Shown here: positions 12,573 through 23,264 of the stretch, in pieces
Numbering within the stretch: position 1 is the stretch's first letter
Layout of the letters: each line of letters starts with the position of its first letter
Assembly: GCA_903813345.2 (NCBI GenBank)
Contig: CAIIXF020000003.1
Span: 4,363,815-4,427,814 of the forward strand
DNA: 64,000 nucleotides
Direction of reading: 5' to 3'
Source: Owenia fusiformis
Lineage: Eukaryota; Annelida; Polychaeta; Sabellida; Oweniidae
Position numbers and translations under genes: made by a program
The notes under the pieces: model-generated
Seen by the model: only the letters and a program-made list of their open reading frames with translations
Database searches by the model: none
Told to the model about the DNA's origin: nothing

Positions 12573-12744
12573 GTCGCTAGGGATCGTGTAGGGTTTCTCC
12601 ATTTGATAGATTATATTCCTTGGTATTTGTTCTTCCTTTGGGCATACACCATTCTTTGATCTTGATGTTGATCTTTCTATTTGACAGTTTTCCATGGAGC
12701 TGCCAAGACTACTTGCGTAGGGGTAGCATTTTTCATCAACAACT
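12573..12744 (-). CDS. TINAGL1: TINAG-like gene, exon 6: C1 domain middle segment
   Basis: One base (A) completes Gly with GG from exon 5, followed by 57 codons: VVDEKCYPYASSLG, SMENCQIERSTSRSKNGVCP and the tail EKPYTIPSD. This corresponds to the VVxDxCYPF block and the variable Cys-containing loop of TINAG and cathepsin B, before the NGPVQA block. Acceptor TTTTAG, donor GTAAGT, phase 0 out. Confidence 0.9.
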
Positions 12745-13301
12745 CTAAAATAATACAAACACAGTGAAATATTTTAGAATTACTTTGTAGCTGTCTTTAC
12801 AGCATTTTTTTTACAGCAAAATTTTACAAATAAATCTGAACACTGAAAACAGATAACAGATGCAACTCTCTCAGTTTGTGTTATATTTAACCTAAAGAGG
12901 ACCCAAGAATGAAATTTAAAACAAAAATGAACACAATAAAGGATGTCTACATGTAGATTTAGGTTCATATTTGATATCACCTAATTTGTTTTACTAAAGA
13001 ATATAGGCAGGGTGTTGGTAGTTACCCAATGTGAACCTGAAATCTAAGCAATATTCCAAGTAAACCTACAATTCACCTAATCAATTTAGGAAAAATGTAT
13101 GAATCTAAGTGAACTAAGGTCACGCTGTATTAAATTGAGTTGTGAAACTTATGATCTCCCACCCTATACCAATTGGAATCCACTTTTGGACTTTATGGAT
13201 TACAACAATCCTCTATATGGTGCTACATCATGCTGTTGGTGTGAACTAGTTTAATCTGATGTCTAAGATGTTTTATTTCTCTATCTTAACAATTGAGGTC
13301 A

Positions 13302-13570
13302 TGTCTATGTCTATGTCAATAATCTGCAAAAGGCTAATAAGCCCATATAAAGCAGATATATAATTTAACAGTGATAGAATTTGAATATAATATAATTTGA
13401 AACCAAAACATTTAAAAATAGATCTATGGTTTACAAGTCATTTTAAAATTGAAAGAAACCTTCCCGGTTGGCCCCTGTAACCCCCTAGGCAGTCCCTTTA
13501 TGTTGAAATACCCAGGGGCGATTGTCAGGCTACCGCATTGACATATCCCCTCTTTACCAGTAGTGCAGGT
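13302..13570 (-). mobile_element. 5'-truncated LINE 3' end, same family as the element at 26.9-29.5 kb
   Basis: In reverse complement this matches the 3' untranslated end of the LINE at 29180-29452. Shared phrases are ATAGATCTATTTTTAAATGT, GGGCTTATTAGCCTTTTGCA and the terminal (GACATA)n tail, which here lies at 13302-13318. Only the last ~270 bp are present. It sits in intron 5. Confidence 0.8.
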
Positions 13571-13663
13571 CATTTCCCATTAGCTTGTGTGCATACATTT
13601 TTTTTACTGTAAAAGAGTTGCCTTCATCATATTGAAAGTTCTAGTGCGAATTCTATTACCTAC

Positions 13664-13814
13664 CCTTGTACTCTCATGTACTCCCATGCTCTATCCAAGT
13701 GCCCCCCTGCACATGCAGTTTTCTTTTCCCCAATGCAAGAGATAAGTTGTTGTGGGGAAAAATCTACCTTGACTGCATTAGAAGATTCCATTGCTAGCCG
13801 ATCTGAGGTAACAG
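13664..13814 (-). CDS. TINAGL1: TINAG-like gene, exon 5: C1 domain segment
   Basis: CT completes an Ala with G from exon 4, followed by 49 codons: VTSDRLAMESSNAVKV, FSPQQLISCIGEKK and ACAGGHLDRAWEYMRVQ. SPQQLISC and CxGGxLDxAW are the conserved C1A segments after the active-site helix. Acceptor CTTTTCAG, donor GTAGGT after GG (phase 2). The combined phases with exons 4 and 6 are exact. Confidence 0.93.
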
Positions 13815-14150
13815 CTGAAAAGGAAACCATCAATAATATTGTACAGGACTGGGAAATTATTTTTGCACTGAAGTTATGTGCCAACCCCATTTTACATCCA
13901 CATTTTATGTAAACAGATCCAAGTATTTACTGAGTGGATATATCAACAGACTTGATGAAATCCCTAACTTTTGGCATTGATTGGACACCCTTCTTCAAAA
14001 TGGGATAAATGAAAATTGAAATTAATGCATCTAGACCTGGAAATGTTCCACTGAGTTAACTATTAGCCTATTAGCAAGATATTATATAAGCCCTGCATGG
14101 AACCGTAAACTTTAATCTGACAATATGTTGAAGTAATTTGTTTGACTTGC
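13815..14150 (-). other. Intron with a GC-AG splice pair
   Basis: The preceding exon ends GCAACTG and is followed by GCAAGT, a consensus-like GC donor; the acceptor is CTTTTCAG. Using G|GC gives A-T-A-V-T-S-D, the sequence expected for this family. No GT donor keeps the frame there. Confidence 0.75.
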
Positions 14151-14383
14151 CAGTTGCACTAAATGCCCAGGATGATGCACAATCCCCCTGGTTACGAATT
14201 GCAGACACGTATACTTTTGATTCCTTTCGTAAGTCGTATTCTCTTGGGAAAGTCTCTTCTTCCCTCACTTGGCTTTGCCCTGTGGGTATTACATCACTGC
14301 CTGGCAAAAACGTCCCCAACTTGTGGTTGATTCCAAATGTCAATGTTTTCTCTTTCAGAAAGGAATAACTACCAGCTTTCCAC
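14151..14383 (-). CDS. TINAGL1: TINAG-like gene, exon 4: start of C1 domain, active-site Cys replaced by Ser
   Basis: 77 codons in phase 2-1. They open with WKAGSYSFLKEKTLTFG and NHKLGT, the TINAG-type linker (compare GW-A-xxxxF-x-TLxxGxxxRLGT). FPREYDLRKES starts the mature C1 fold. RNQGDCASSWAFSAT is the active-site segment: the oxyanion Gln is present (about residue 150) but the nucleophile Cys is Ser (CASSW, about residue 156), as in TINAG-family pseudoproteases. The protein is therefore expected to bind (matrix or cell-surface partners) rather than cleave. Acceptor TTGTAG; the donor is GC (see 13815-14150). Confidence 0.93.
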
Positions 14384-14605
14384 CTACAAGTTACATCTAG
14401 GAAATAATACCAACGATCTACAGTGGGTGTTCAACATTATTGTCTACGAAATAATACAAAATGGCTGCGGAGTTGAATTGGATAGTTGAATCATTTTAAT
14501 TAAGGAACTAAAAATATAGAACGATTATAGATTCATCCTGACACTAGCATTTGTATTTAAATAAATATGTCTGTATAGATTGAAACTAGAGAATATGGCA
14601 CCCAC

Positions 14606-14716
14606 CCTTTATTGCCCCCATTTACATGGTCTATGATCGAGTCCCTGATGAGACAATCCAGACCTTCGCATTCCCATACATAGTGGTCATCATTTTCCAT
14701 GTCTTCTATACAAATG
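14606..14716 (-). CDS. TINAGL1: TINAG-like gene, exon 3: second half of VWC-like module (intact copy A of a six-copy exon array)
   Basis: Acceptor TATGTTGCAG, then one base (C) that makes Cys with TG from exon 2. 36 codons follow: ICIEDMENDDHYVWECEG, LDCLIRDSIIDHVN and GGNK. GG then completes Gly with the first G of exon 4, and the donor is GTGGGT. The order C-x-C...W-x-C-x(4)-C-L-(I/V)...(I/V)-N-x-G-N-x-G-W is that of the TINAG/TINAGL1 segment between the VWC-like Cys cluster and the GWxA motif, so this is a real exon and not only a repeat. 111 nt, symmetric phase 2-2, so skipping or duplicating it keeps the frame. The neighbouring copies at 14759-15382 are decayed. Confidence 0.85.
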
Positions 14717-14758
14717 CTGCAACATAAAGATATACAGAATATACAATATGGCACTTGT

Positions 14759-14869
14759 CCTTTATTGCCCTCATTCACATTGTCTATGATCGAGTCCCTG
14801 ATGAGACAATCCAGACCTTCGCATTCCCACACATATTGGTCATTGTTTTCGATGTCTTCTATACAAATG
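14759..14869 (-). pseudogene. Exon-array copy B: open frame, donor lost
   Basis: The same acceptor (GTTGCAG) and an intact 36-codon frame, with ICIEDIENNDQYVWECEG at its start and VNEGNK at its end. GG is followed by ACAAGT where copy A has GTGGGT, so no GT donor exists at the homologous site. The nearest GT (GTGCCA) would be out of phase. Likely unspliced or rarely used. Confidence 0.7.
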
Positions 14870-14904
14870 CTGCAACATAAACATATATAGTATATATATA
14901 ATAT

Positions 14905-15382
14905 GGCACTTGCCCTTTATTGTCCTCATTCACACGGTCTAGCATTGTCCCTGATGAGACAATCCAAACCTTCACAATCCGACATGTACTGGTTGACATT
15001 GTTCATGTCTTCTACACATATGCTGCAAATGCAGATATGGATTTTAGTCCACTTTCAATTATTCCCAATCAGAAAATCTATACCATTACACTCCCACATG
15101 TAATAGTCAGCATTGTCCAAGTCTTCTACACATATGCTGCAATATGAAGATATGGATATTAGTCCACTTTTAACTATTATGGAGTCCCTTATCAGAAAAT
15201 CTATACCATTACAATCTCACACGTAATAGTCGATATTGTCCATGTCTTCTACAAATATGCTGCAATATGAAGATATGGATATTAGTCCACTTTTAACTAT
15301 TATGGAGTCCCTTATCAGAAAATCTATACCATTACAATCTCACACGTAATAGTCGATATTGTCCATGTCTTCTACAAATATG
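14905..15382 (-). pseudogene. Exon-array copies C-F: decayed
   Basis: Four further copies start behind GCAG acceptors at 15022 (C), 15136 (D), 15259 (E) and 15382 (F). C has a 2-nt deletion after LIRD and stops soon after. D reads ICVEDLDNADYYMWECNG but lost the tail and donor. E and F are nearly identical to each other, carry TGA after DYYV, and have a ~123-bp period. Start-to-start spacing A-F is 153, 153, 114, 123 and 123 bp. Confidence 0.75.
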
Positions 15383-15529
15383 CTGCACCATGAAGATATG
15401 GATATTAGTCCACTTTCAATTTGATTATTAATTGTCAAATTATTACTGATATTAATCATGATATTAAAGAATGCCTCCTTATGTTACCTACACCTCCTCT
15501 AATTGTATATTGTGATTGGTAAAATATAA

Positions 15530-15660
15530 TATGCGATAGTTTGGGAGTGATGTAAGGATATTTGTTGCAAATGGATGTAGCAGATTACAATTTTAAAAAT
15601 GAACCAGCATTTATTTTTTATTTCTTAAATTTTGAGATTAAATTGAAAATTGAAATAGAA
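15530..15660. repeat. Dispersed repeat, second copy at 18985-19120
   Basis: Both copies share GATATTTGTTGCA, ATTACAA, CAGCATTT and ATTTCTTAAATTTTG in the same order. Nearby, TTTTACATTTTGGCATGCCA (15770) occurs inverted at 18785. Non-coding. Confidence 0.6.
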
Positions 15661-16183
15661 CCGCTGTTAAGAAATCTGAGTTTATATTTGTCGAAAAAAT
15701 AAAATATTTCTTAATTGTCTAAAAATCCTTTGTGTCTCTTCCCTTGATCTGCTCAGTTGCTAATAGAGATTTTACATTTTGGCATGCCAACCTAAGGTCC
15801 TTACCATGGCATGGGTGCACTAAGGTCCTATCACCTTTGGAAGAGTTTATTTTCATTCAAAAGGTAGTATAGGAGTCGATACATTTTATAAGCAAAACAT
15901 TTGAATACACACTCAGTGGAGTCAGTTACTTGAATAAAACCTAGACATTGCAAATCTATATAGTAATGTATTAGTATAGTATATAATTTATCAATTGTGC
16001 AAAAGACCCCATGCAGAACAATTCTAGTGATAAAGACAATCTTCCCATTACAAACCAAAGGCTTTACCAAAATGCCCAAAAATCACTATTGATTTTTCTA
16101 TTATTGCAGACATTTCTGGTTAGTTTATTGACTAAATTTCACAAACAGGCACAATTCTAAAAAATCTTACTTGGAAATACAGA
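15661..16183. other. Non-coding intron interval
   Basis: AT-rich, intron 2 of the TINAG-like gene; no supported exon. Confidence 0.5.
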
Positions 16184-16187
16184 TTAA

Positions 16188-16929
16188 GGTGCTATAAGTT
16201 AACAGGAAATGACAAAACAAAAAATGTCAAAACCATGCTTGATTTTGAAATTTTTTTGAATCAAGATAACAGAGTTCTGTTTGGACCTCCAGTCAGTTTA
16301 ATTAGTTCCACATATCATTTACATGACTGGGAACACAAGGCAAATGGTCAGAATGACCATAAACATGATGAAATAACCTTTTCAGCCCTTTGAAAATATG
16401 ACTGAAAAATAGCTAAGAGTAGGTGCTCAGGAAAGGTCACTGAAGAGAATCTTTTGACTTTTTCAGAAAATGTGCCCAATATATTACTCTAAATGATACA
16501 ATTTAAAAAAATTCATATCATTCTCAGAAAAAGAAAAAAATGAAAAAAACTGAATTTAAAATCGATCTATTTTCCTTTTAACTACAGCAATTATTGTTTC
16601 AGACAATTTTTTAAAATTTCAAAGATTGTATCATTTAAGGCAATATATTAGACACATTTTCTAAAAAAGATCAAGAGATTCTGTTCATTGACCTTTCCTG
16701 AGCACCTACTTTTAGCTATTTTTCAGTCACATTTCAGAGGACTGAAAAGGTTATTTCACCATGTTTATGGTCATTCTGACCATTTTCCTTGTGTTCCCGG
16801 TCATGTAAATATGTTGAACTAGTTAAACTGACTGGAGGTCCAAACAGAACTCTGTTATCTTGGTTCAAAAAATTTCAGAATCCAGCATGGTTTTGACATT
16901 TTTCGTTTTCTGTTAACTTACATAGCATC
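16188..16929. mobile_element. 742-bp foldback element with TTAA target site
   Basis: The left arm starts GGTGCTATAAGTTAACAG and the right arm ends CTGTTAACTTACATAGCATC. TTAA flanks both (16184-16187, 16930-16933). Nearly the whole element is two arms of ~330 bp, for example GTTCTGTTTGGACCTCCAGT left and ACTGGAGGTCCAAACAGAAC right, and GGTCAGAATGACCATAAAC and its inverse. No open frame. Confidence 0.85.
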
Positions 16930-16959
16930 TTAAATTACAAATTAAAATGTGTTGCATGA

Positions 16960-17660
16960 AACACATTGATGAATTTGTTCATACAAACTGGAGAAAGTAT
17001 ATAATCTGGGTTCTCCACTTTCAATGAACACATTTTTTGTACTTTCTCCTGCATGTATGAACAAATATTTTGTGTCCATTCTCCAACATGCATAAGCAAA
17101 TGATTTGTACTTTCTCAATTGTGCATGAACCAAAACGTTGTTCATTCTCTTCCGTGTTTTCAATATTTTGTTAATTAATCAATGTGTCAGAACGAATAAA
17201 ATGTATCTAAACCAGTGAGTATGAACGAATTTAATGTACTACAATATCTATAATGTGTATGAAGAGACCTTACGCTCTTTCTCCAGTATGGACATGTATA
17301 TGAACCAACACGCCTGTGTATATACTTTCTCCAGTATGTATGAACAAATATCATGTACTCCATTTTTTATGAACACACATTTTGTATGAACAAATACTAT
17401 GTACTTTCTCCAGTGTGTATGAACGTACAGAGTATTGGTTAAATAACTAGTGAAAGTACATAATATTTGCTCATACATACTGGAGAAAGTACATGATATT
17501 TGTCAATACACACAGTTAAAATTTATTGTTTCATATATACACTGGAAAAATATAAATAGTAGTCCATACACACATACACAGAAAGTAGATAAAACAATAA
17601 ATTATTGGTTTAGGCACATGGGAAATTAACCTAGTTTCGATTCATACATACTGAAGAAAG
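16960..17660. repeat. Degenerate repeats around TACTTTCTCCAGTATGTATGAACA
   Basis: About a dozen copies of a 30-45 bp motif (TACTTTCTCCAG plus TATGAACAAAT), most in one orientation, with inverted copies (GGAGAAAGTA) at 16990, 17482 and 17651. Non-coding. Confidence 0.7.
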
Positions 17661-17689
17661 TATACACAGAGGAGTGTGACTCAGAAAAT

Positions 17690-17990
17690 GTGACTCAAAA
17701 ACAGTTAAAAGTTGGACTTTTAGAAAGGTCACCAGACAGAATCTATTGCATTTTTGAGAAAGTGTGCCAAATATATTATTTGAAATTATAGAAGCTCTTG
17801 AAAATTTGAATTCATTCCTAAAAATAGAAAAATTAGGAAACTGCTTTAGAAAGCAATCCATTCTCTTTTTATGATCACAATATTTGTTTCAGACAACTTT
17901 TCAAAATTTCAAAGCTCCTATGACATGTATGATTTAGAGTAATATATTGGGCACATTTTCTGAGAAGTCTTTCACATGATGTTTAGGGTC
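17690..17990. repeat. Diverged relic of the 16188-16929 foldback
   Basis: Shares GAAAGGTCAC, ATTGCATTTTTGAGAAAGTG-like text, TTGTTTCAGACAACTTTTCA and AATATATTGGGCACATTTTC in the same order as the foldback element, with insertions and deletions. Confidence 0.6.
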
Positions 17991-18429
17991 ATTCATTCAT
18001 ACAAACTAGAGAGAGTATGAGAATATTGATTAATCCAATCTGAGTAATATGATAGATAGTTGGTTCTTCAAAAAGAGAGGTTTACTCAGATTTTGAATAT
18101 TAAATAGATTTGGATCAAGTGTTATAAAGAATCTCATCTTCTTAACTTACTTAACTTCGAGCATGCAGAAAAATATTCAATGGATTTACATAAAATGCAG
18201 AGTTCCTGTGACAATGGCATTTATTTTTAATGATCAAGAAAGTACTTTGCACCCTCCCGCCAAGTTAGGAAGAAGCCAGAGCTTTCATTCTGGTACACAT
18301 CGCATCTAGAAACATGTCTGTGTCTATCATGTAAGAAGAGAGGGTCAAGGTATTCCATGATGGAGCATTTTGGAAACCCTTCTTAGAAATTACTATGCTG
18401 AAAATGGGCTATTCAGGTATACACTGTGT

Positions 18430-18545
18430 ACAAGTAATGCAGATTGCTCCGATTTTCACTACGGCGCCATGCCGATTGAGTATTTTGTTCAAAATTGAAT
18501 ACAATATTGAACAAACGGAGCAAATGAGACCCATGCATCAGTGTA
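18430..18545. repeat. Diverged MITE related to 46260-46399
   Basis: GCCGATTGAGTATTTTGTTC and AATTGAATACAATATTGAACAA also occur in the 46.3-kb MITE. Here the ends are diverged and no target duplication is visible. Confidence 0.5.
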
Positions 18546-18984
18546 GTATGAATTTATTTTGTTAGGATGCCAGTCAGAGCTCTTGATGCAAGTACTAAAC
18601 TGTTTGCAAACATGCATGTCAACCATGGCCAATTAGAAAAGTGCACCCCTTCTATATGATAATATAAACCCTTCCTACACCTTGGTTTAGCTTTGGATCA
18701 CTATGCTATCACTATGTGGCAGAAATGCATTCTGATTGGATATAAATGATCACATGACTTAGTTCACTAAGGTGTCAGGAGATGGCATGCCAAAATGTAA
18801 AATCTCTAATTGGACAAAACAAATACAATTTGTGTTGGTGTACATGTAATTGATTTATTTAATATTACATAATCATATCAATTAGCAAGTTGGGTAGTCC
18901 ATATCTGAAGGGAGGTTTGCCTCGCTTAATATTTTTTCCTTAAATATTTATTCTGGCATATCCACCTCATGGTCATCCAGTATT

Positions 18985-19120
18985 TGTTAAATATGTGATA
19001 GTTTCGGAGTGATATAAGGATATTTGTTGCACATTGATGTAGCACATTACAAGTTAAAAAATGAAGCAGCATTTGTTTCCTATTTCTTAAATTTTGCAAT
19101 AAAATAGAAAAGTGGCAAAT
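18985..19120. repeat. Second copy of the 15530 dispersed repeat
   Basis: Same ordered phrases as at 15530-15660; the remainder of 19120-20070 shows nothing recognisable. Confidence 0.55.
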
Positions 19121-20079
19121 AGAAGCGCCAGTTTAAGAGCATCACTTCATTAAAATTCCAACCAACAGCCAAATTCTAAAGTTGTAGGAATTTAAATCTT
19201 GCCATGCTCTTTAACTGGTGGTGCTATGTGCTGCTTTGTCATATGTCAACATAAGGAATTACATCAGCATGGGTCTCTTTATGAGCTTACACACCAGCAT
19301 TTTCTTCTTAAATAGAGCAAGAAGTATTATTTGAATATACCTAATATGTATAATCAGTATGTATCTCTTTAAGTCAATATTAGAATCGTTTCGTCTGTTT
19401 GAAAAGTTAATTATATGTAAATCAGCAAGTGCTTCTTTAATAATAGAAAATGTTTAAATGGTTATAAAATCATTATTTGTCTACTTGTTATTCACTGTCA
19501 AACATGTATATTAACTACCAGGGATCAGTGCCAAACATAACATTGTCGGTTGACTTTGGCATTTTATGATATTTCACTGTCATACATGACCATTAATTAC
19601 CATGGACATACCTTGGTATATCCCTGCCAAAATAATAAGTCTCATTTACCATGGCATCTGATGGTTTCTGGTATTTAATATTCAAACTTGTGCATTAAAT
19701 AGCACGGTCATACCCCAATAAACCATCACATGCAATAGGTTTAATTATGACTACCATTAAATGCAAAGCCATGAACCTGGTGATCAAAGTTTCATTGTAT
19801 ACGTATTGGATGACAATTAACTGATAATACAATGAAAAAGGTTTTTTTAGATACAGATTAAGAGTGGGAAAACAAACATTGAATGAACTTAAAAAGTCGA
19901 TTGGCCCTATGGACAATTTTGGCATTATTGGAAAGGTAGTAATTTGTAGATATAGGATATTATATCAATTTCAATTGAAATTAATGTCCTTAACAAGACT
20001 AAAATATACAAAACAATGTGTAGCTAGCATTATGTATATGTATTCCTATCACCTGTTATATATGGTCACTTGAACTGTT

Positions 20080-21480
20080 GTCTAGAGCAATGGTTTTGGC
20101 AATGAAACTGCAATGGTCACTTGAACTGTTGTCATAAGCAATGGTTTTGACAATGAAACTGCAATGGTCACCTAAACTGCTGTCTTAAGCAATGGTTTTG
20201 GCAAAGAAACTGCAGTTGTCACTTGAACTGTTGTCCTAAGCAATGATTTTGACAATGAAATTGCAATGGTCACTTGGACTGTTGTCTGAGGCAATGGTTT
20301 TGACAGTGAAACTGCAATGGTCACTTGAACTGTTGTCTAAAGCTATGGTTTTGACAATGAAACTGCAATGGTCACTTGAACTGTTATCTAAATCAATTGT
20401 TTTGACAATGAAACTGCAATGGTCATTTTAACTGCTGTCTAAAGCAATGGTTTTGACAATGAAACTGCAATGGTCACTTGAACTGTTGTCTAAAGCAATG
20501 GTTTTGACAGTGAAACTACAATGGTCACTTGAACTGTTGTCTAAAGCAATGGTTTTGGCAATGAAATTGCAATGGTCATTTGGACTGTTGTCTGAGGCAA
20601 TGGTTTTGAGAATGAAACTGCAATGGTCACTTGAACTGTTGTCTAAAGCAATGGTTTTGGCAATGAAATTGCAATGGTCACTTGAACTGTTATCTTAATC
20701 AATGGTTTTGACAACGAAATTGCAATGGTCACTTGAACTGTTGTCTAAAGCAATGGTGAAACTGCAATGGTCACTTGAACTGCTGTCATAAGCAATGACT
20801 TTGACAATGAAATTGCAATGGTCACTTGGACTGTTGTCTGAGGCAATGGTTTTGACAATGAAACTGCAATGGTTACTTGAACTCTTGTCTAAAGCAATGG
20901 TGAAACTGCAATGGTCACTTGAACTGTTGTCATAAGCAATGATTTTGACAATGAAATTGCAATGGTCACTTGGACTGTTGTCTGAGGCAATGGTTTTGAC
21001 AATGAAACTGCAATGATCACTTGAACTGTTGTCTAAAGCAATGGTGAAACTGCAATGGTCACTTGAACTGTTGTCATAGGCAATGATTTTGACAATGAAA
21101 TTGCAATGGTCACTTGGACTGTTGTTTGAGGCAATGGTTTTGACAATGAAACTGCAATGGTCACTTGAACTATTGTCTAAAGCAATGGTTTTGGCAATGA
21201 AACTGCAATGGTCACTTGAACTGTTATCTAAATCAATTGTTTTGACAATGAAACTACAGTGGTCACTTGAAGTGTTGTCTAAAGCAATGGTTTTGACAAT
21301 GAAACTGCAATGGTCACTTGAACTGTTGTTTAAAGCAATGGTTTTGGCAATAAAACTGCAATGGTCACTTGAACTGTAGTCTAAAGCAATGGTGAAACTG
21401 CAATGGTCACTTGAACTGTTGTCTAAAGCAATGGTTTTGACATTGAAAGTGCAATGGTCACTCAAACTGTTTTGACCCTG
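20080..21480. repeat. 51-bp minisatellite, ~27 units
   Basis: Unit about 51 bp (GCAATGGTCACTTGAACTGT, TGTCTAAAGCAATGG, TTTTGACAATGAAACT), with some units 9 bp shorter (the GGTGAAACTG form). Because 51 and 9 are multiples of 3, both strands stay open over hundreds of bases. The minus frame from 21651 is 318 codons of a 17-residue repeat (VKTIALDNSSSDHCSFI). I regard the frame as a by-product of unit length, not a gene. Confidence 0.9.
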
Positions 21481-21812
21481 AAGCACAAAAGGAACTAGTG
21501 AAATCATGGTCTTTACCATAAGGGTGTAACATGTTAACTGACAGCTTATCATGGCCAAAACCATTAATTTTGATGACATTTCATTGTAATTTTTACCATC
21601 CTTACATTGCATTTGATGACATTTGACCATGGCATACTGCAGAAAGGACAACTCAAAGTATAAAAGTGGTGTTGATCATGATATGTAATAATGCCATAGG
21701 AACGACAATGGTATGACCATGGTTCTTCACTGCATTCAACTGTTATGAACCATACCAATCATGACAATGGTCAATTTCAACATTAAAGTTATAACACATG
21801 GGAATTACTTAC

Positions 21813-21879
21813 CATTCCTGACAGTAGACCTTCCTTATACTCCCAGGGCGATAGACTTTGCCATCAACCTTACAGTCAT
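21813..21879 (-). CDS. TINAGL1: TINAG-like gene, exon 2: first half of VWC-like module
   Basis: Acceptor TTTTTTCCAG; AT completes a codon (Asn with A from exon 1). 21 codons follow, DCKVDGKVYRPGSIRKVYC then QE, and TG makes Cys with exon 3; the donor is GTAAGT. The C-x(4)-G-x-x-Y-x-x-G...C pattern is the start of a VWC-like module, as in TINAGL1 before its CxC pair. Phase 1 in and 2 out agree with exons 1 and 3. It is isolated between 7-kb and 10-kb introns. A somatomedin B module, usual in vertebrate TINAG proteins ahead of this point, was not found. Confidence 0.78.
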
Positions 21880-23250
21880 CTGGAAAAAAGGAAACCTGTT
21901 ACTGGACCGCCAGGATAAAATAATAGCATTGTTAACAGAGTATTGCAGCCAAGCCTAACTGCCTAGAATAGAATATGTGCGTATTTCCACTGTTAATCAA
22001 GGCTTGACATGCTAAAATCATCCAATCAACAGAAAATGTTGAAACACTTTTCTGAAATATAAAAATGCACACAAACACATTCTGGTTGAACTAACAACCA
22101 ATTTGCTAATAGGGGTTCTCTTAGAACATACAGCCACTGTAGGTTTCACTATTGAATTTGTAGAGAATTTGTGAATATCTAAACTTTTATGTAAAATTCT
22201 TATGAGGATATTATTGTTGTTCATAGTCGTATGCAGTCATCTGTATATTCAAAACAACATTTCATCAATATTTTGACATTTTGAAATGCTTTTGTACGAT
22301 TTACCAAAAAAGCCTGAAAATCAGGGGTTCTGCGCTAAAGTAGAATTAGGTTACAGCATTAGCTGGTTACACATCAGGCTTCTAAAAAACAAGTTGAGGA
22401 TAAAATATCCTTAAATATAAGCTGAAGTCTAATGATGAGATAAATAATTCTAATATTATAGTGCTACACATGGTTTATATTCATACACCTAAGTATTTTT
22501 AAGAAAGATACAACATTTTCCTTTTTACAATAATGACAATCTGCATGAGGTTCGCCTGCAAAATTAGAATAGTTCTGATTTTACCTGGGCCTCTTTGGTA
22601 TCTAAATAATTACACATTTATGAGAAGAATATCATTTAATTAATTATTTACAGCAGTCTCATTAAAACTTAATAAAAAAACTTCCGTTGAAAAATGCACT
22701 CCGATATATCAATTACTTACTAAGTATATATGTTTATACAAAACATCCACAATCACCAGACTGGAAACAATTCAAAATGTATTAGCTAATGTAATAGTCT
22801 ACGATCATTATCTGCTATCATGCATAATAATAGAGATGACTATATGACTTGAAGTTTTATTAAGACCATTGTAAAGAGTAAATAAAGGTTATTTAATGGG
22901 AGGTTTTTGACAAAGGGTATATCTGAGGGAAATGCAATATATCTATCCAAGGGACCGTAGATACCGAGGTAGAGACCATATAATACAAATTACCATTTGT
23001 TATACAAACATTAACCAGAACCAGATTTATTCTATACTTAGTAGATTTTGAAGATTAGTAGATTATATTTAAGTATGCATTGGATGTTGTGGAACCCTTC
23101 TGTAATAATTATAAACGATAACTACAATCAAAACATAAATATTGAATCTAAATGTAAAGGTTTTAACAGATATTGTTTTTTAAAAACTCCACACCTTTTA
23201 ACATAAAACGAAATTCCTGGGAATTGTTGAGCAGGTGAGATATATATCTC
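21880..23250. other. Non-coding intron interval
   Basis: AT-rich, no supported exon. AAAGGTTATTTAATGGGAGG near 22884 recurs at 52713 beside the MITE there. Confidence 0.5.
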
Positions 23251-23264
23251 CCGCTCACCTCATG

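Noticed and set aside
15831-16079. 82-codon minus-strand frame with two Cys, considered as an extra exon of the TINAG-like gene
   Set aside because: No acceptor or donor in phase and no match to the family; exons 2, 3 and 4 already join exactly.
20080-21480. CRISPR-like array
   Set aside because: Units abut without unique spacers and the DNA is eukaryotic.
20695-21651. 318-codon frame on the minus strand, longest host frame in the window
   Set aside because: It is the translation of the 51-bp minisatellite; the opposite strand is equally open. No promoter, splice context or family match.
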